Assembly: GCA_031259655.1 (NCBI GenBank)
Contig: JAIRLF010000327.1
Location: 1 to 5,671, forward strand
Reading direction: 5' to 3'
DNA length: 5,671 nucleotides
Source of the DNA: Prevotellaceae bacterium
GTDB lineage: Bacteria > Bacteroidota > Bacteroidia > Bacteroidales > UBA932
Below, in pieces: positions 4,500 through 5,671 of this stretch. The position numbers and the translations under genes are program-made. The first letter of the stretch is position 1. Each line of letters begins with the position of its first letter. Under the pieces are notes generated by a model. The model worked only from the letters and a program-made list of their open reading frames with translations, had not been told where the DNA came from and ran no database searches.

Positions 4500-5671
4500 A
4501 TGAAACACAGTGAGTATATATATTTCAGAGAAAAGGACGGGAAAGTTATATGTTACAGCACGATGTACAACACAATAATAGCTATTTCGTCGAATGCCTG
4601 CAATGATTTTAAGACAAAGTCTTTGGAAGAATTTGCAAGTAAATATCCCAATGTCTATAATGCCTTTATCGAAAACAAACTTATCGTAGACGACAATGTA
4701 GACGAGCTTGCCGAATTGCGTCTGCGCAACAAGATGGACACATTTTACAACAAGCATTTTGACCTTACCGTGCTGCCGTCGATGGACTGTAATCTGCATT
4801 GCTGGTACTGTTTCGAAGACCATGTCGCCGACAGCAGGATGAGCAAGGAAGTACAGGAGCGCATCGTTAAACACATAAGCGGCAAAATCGAACGGAAAGA
4901 AATCAGCAGTTTGTCTCTGGAATATTTCGGGGGAGAACCTTTGCTCGATTTCAACGAAATAGCCTATCCTTTGGGGATGTCTCTGAAATCGCTTTGCACG
5001 CAGCACGATTTGCCGTTTAACTGTTTTTTTATCTCCAATGCCACATTGATTACCGACGAAATGATTCCCCAATTAGAAGGATTGAACGCCGGATTCCAGA
5101 TTACCCTCGACGGGGACAGAAACCGGCACGATTCCATACGGTTTCGCAAACATAACAATCAAGGCACTTACGACCATATAATAGGCGCAATACATAAGTT
5201 GACGGAACAGATTGAAAATATTTTCATCAATATCCGCATCAATTACGACGAAAAAACGCTTGAGAACATCGAAGAAATCTTGAACGACCTCTCGGATTTA
5301 AACAGAAAAAAAGTTGGCATACATTTCGAAAGAGTATGGCAAACAGAGAATGTACGTAATAATATAGAGCTGAAAAACATTATCAACCTTTTTATTGCCA
5401 ACGGCTTTAATGTGTCGTATCTCAACTGGCATACTCGCGGATGTTCGTGCAAGGCAGAGCGCGTAAACCAGATGGCTGTCAACTACGACGGCAAGGTTTT
5501 CAAATGCACGGGCAGGAAATATACCGATGAACACAGCGACGGGGAACTCGACGAAAACGGAAATATTCTGTGGAAAACCGGACGGTTGGAACAAAGGCTC
5601 GCAAAAGCTACATTCGAAAACGATATGTGTCTGCCGTGCAAGATGCTTCCCGTGTGTATGGGACCATGCAG
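4500..5671 (+). CDS. Radical SAM/SPASM peptide maturase (3' end beyond window)
   Basis: An ATG at 4500-4502 opens a frame that runs off the right edge after 390 codons. It encodes a radical SAM enzyme with a SPASM auxiliary-cluster domain, the architecture of enzymes that modify ribosomally made peptides (RiPPs). Residues about 1-85 form a small N-terminal region (YNTIIAIS, then FIENKLIVDDNVDEL) typical of such maturases. The [4Fe-4S]-SAM motif is CNLHCWYC (97-104, C-x3-C-x2-C). YFGGEPLLDF (142-151) is the GGE motif that contacts SAM, and FQITLDGD (199-206) is a later barrel strand. The SPASM pattern is C317-x13-G331-x4-C336, then C377-x2-C380-x5-C386-x3-C390; the last cysteine is outside. 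The wording closely resembles the GG-Bacteroidales-type maturases I remember, but I cannot confirm the subfamily. A strong promoter lies 98 bases upstream and no substrate peptide is evident there, so it may be downstream. An anaerobic sulfatase-maturase-like role is less likely. Confidence 0.9.
   Translation, partial: MKHSEYIYFREKDGKVICYSTMYNTIIAISSNACNDFKTKSLEEFASKYPNVYNAFIENKLIVDDNVDELAELRLRNKMDTFYNKHFDLTVLPSMDCNLHCWYCFEDHVADSRMSKEVQERIVKHISGKIERKEISSLSLEYFGGEPLLDFNEIAYPLGMSLKSLCTQHDLPFNCFFISNATLITDEMIPQLEGLNAGFQITLDGDRNRHDSIRFRKHNNQGTYDHIIGAIHKLTEQIENIFINIRINYDEKTLENIEEILNDLSDLNRKKVGIHFERVWQTENVRNNIELKNIINLFIANGFNVSYLNWHTRGCSCKAERVNQMAVNYDGKVFKCTGRKYTDEHSDGELDENGNILWKTGRLEQRLAKATFENDMCLPCKMLPVCMGPC

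Noticed and set aside
4494..5072. 192-codon minus-strand frame opposite the radical SAM gene
   Set aside because: The opposite strand encodes the unmistakable CNLHCWYC, GGEP and SPASM motifs, so this frame is a shadow.

Overview
The window looks like a chromosomal segment of a Bacteroidota bacterium, probably an order Bacteroidales relative. Three things point there. Several genes are preceded by the phylum's promoter pattern (TTG or TTTG about 19-21 bases upstream of TAnnTTTG), with no clear Shine-Dalgarno sequences. The V-type ATPase B subunit has the sequence style of Bacteroidales homologues. The long spacers are full of the short dispersed repeats and hairpins that I remember as common in Bacteroidota intergenic DNA. 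This assignment is from memory and pattern, not from a search.

Layout. Bases 2-130 are the last 42 codons of a plus-strand gene, probably glycogen branching enzyme (glgB). Bases 131-1071 hold no gene. Instead there is a dense collection of short inverted and direct repeats (141-637), followed by a GC-rich tandem array (648 to about 941) of seven units of about 42 bp. The units alternate between two subtypes, so the higher-order period is about 84 bp. A minus-strand gene (1072-2082) encodes a LytS/YehU-type membrane histidine kinase with no response regulator in view. A good promoter lies inside the longest possible reading frame and argues for a start at 2082 rather than 2136.

Bases 2083-2664 are a regulatory spacer. 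It contains a 21-bp-period direct repeat with a LytTR-like half site, a possible small structured RNA ending in a strong hairpin plus T-run (about 2299-2410), a second stem-loop (2467-2518), and candidate promoters for the next gene. Bases 2665-3984 encode a complete V-type ATP synthase subunit B. It stands alone: subunits A, D, E, I and K, normally its operon neighbours, are absent on both sides within the window. Bases 3985-4499 are another gene-poor spacer, with a palindrome, a 61-bp-offset direct repeat, a hairpin and a near-consensus promoter (4370-4402). From 4500 to the window end runs a 5' partial gene for a radical SAM/SPASM enzyme of the RiPP peptide-maturase type, cut off inside its SPASM domain.

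Functionally these are separate single-gene units rather than one operon. The most promising lead for an undescribed system is the radical SAM maturase at the right edge: its substrate peptide is not evident upstream and should lie beyond 5671. The structured 42/84-bp array and the candidate small RNA between the kinase and the ATPase gene are the most unusual non-coding elements.
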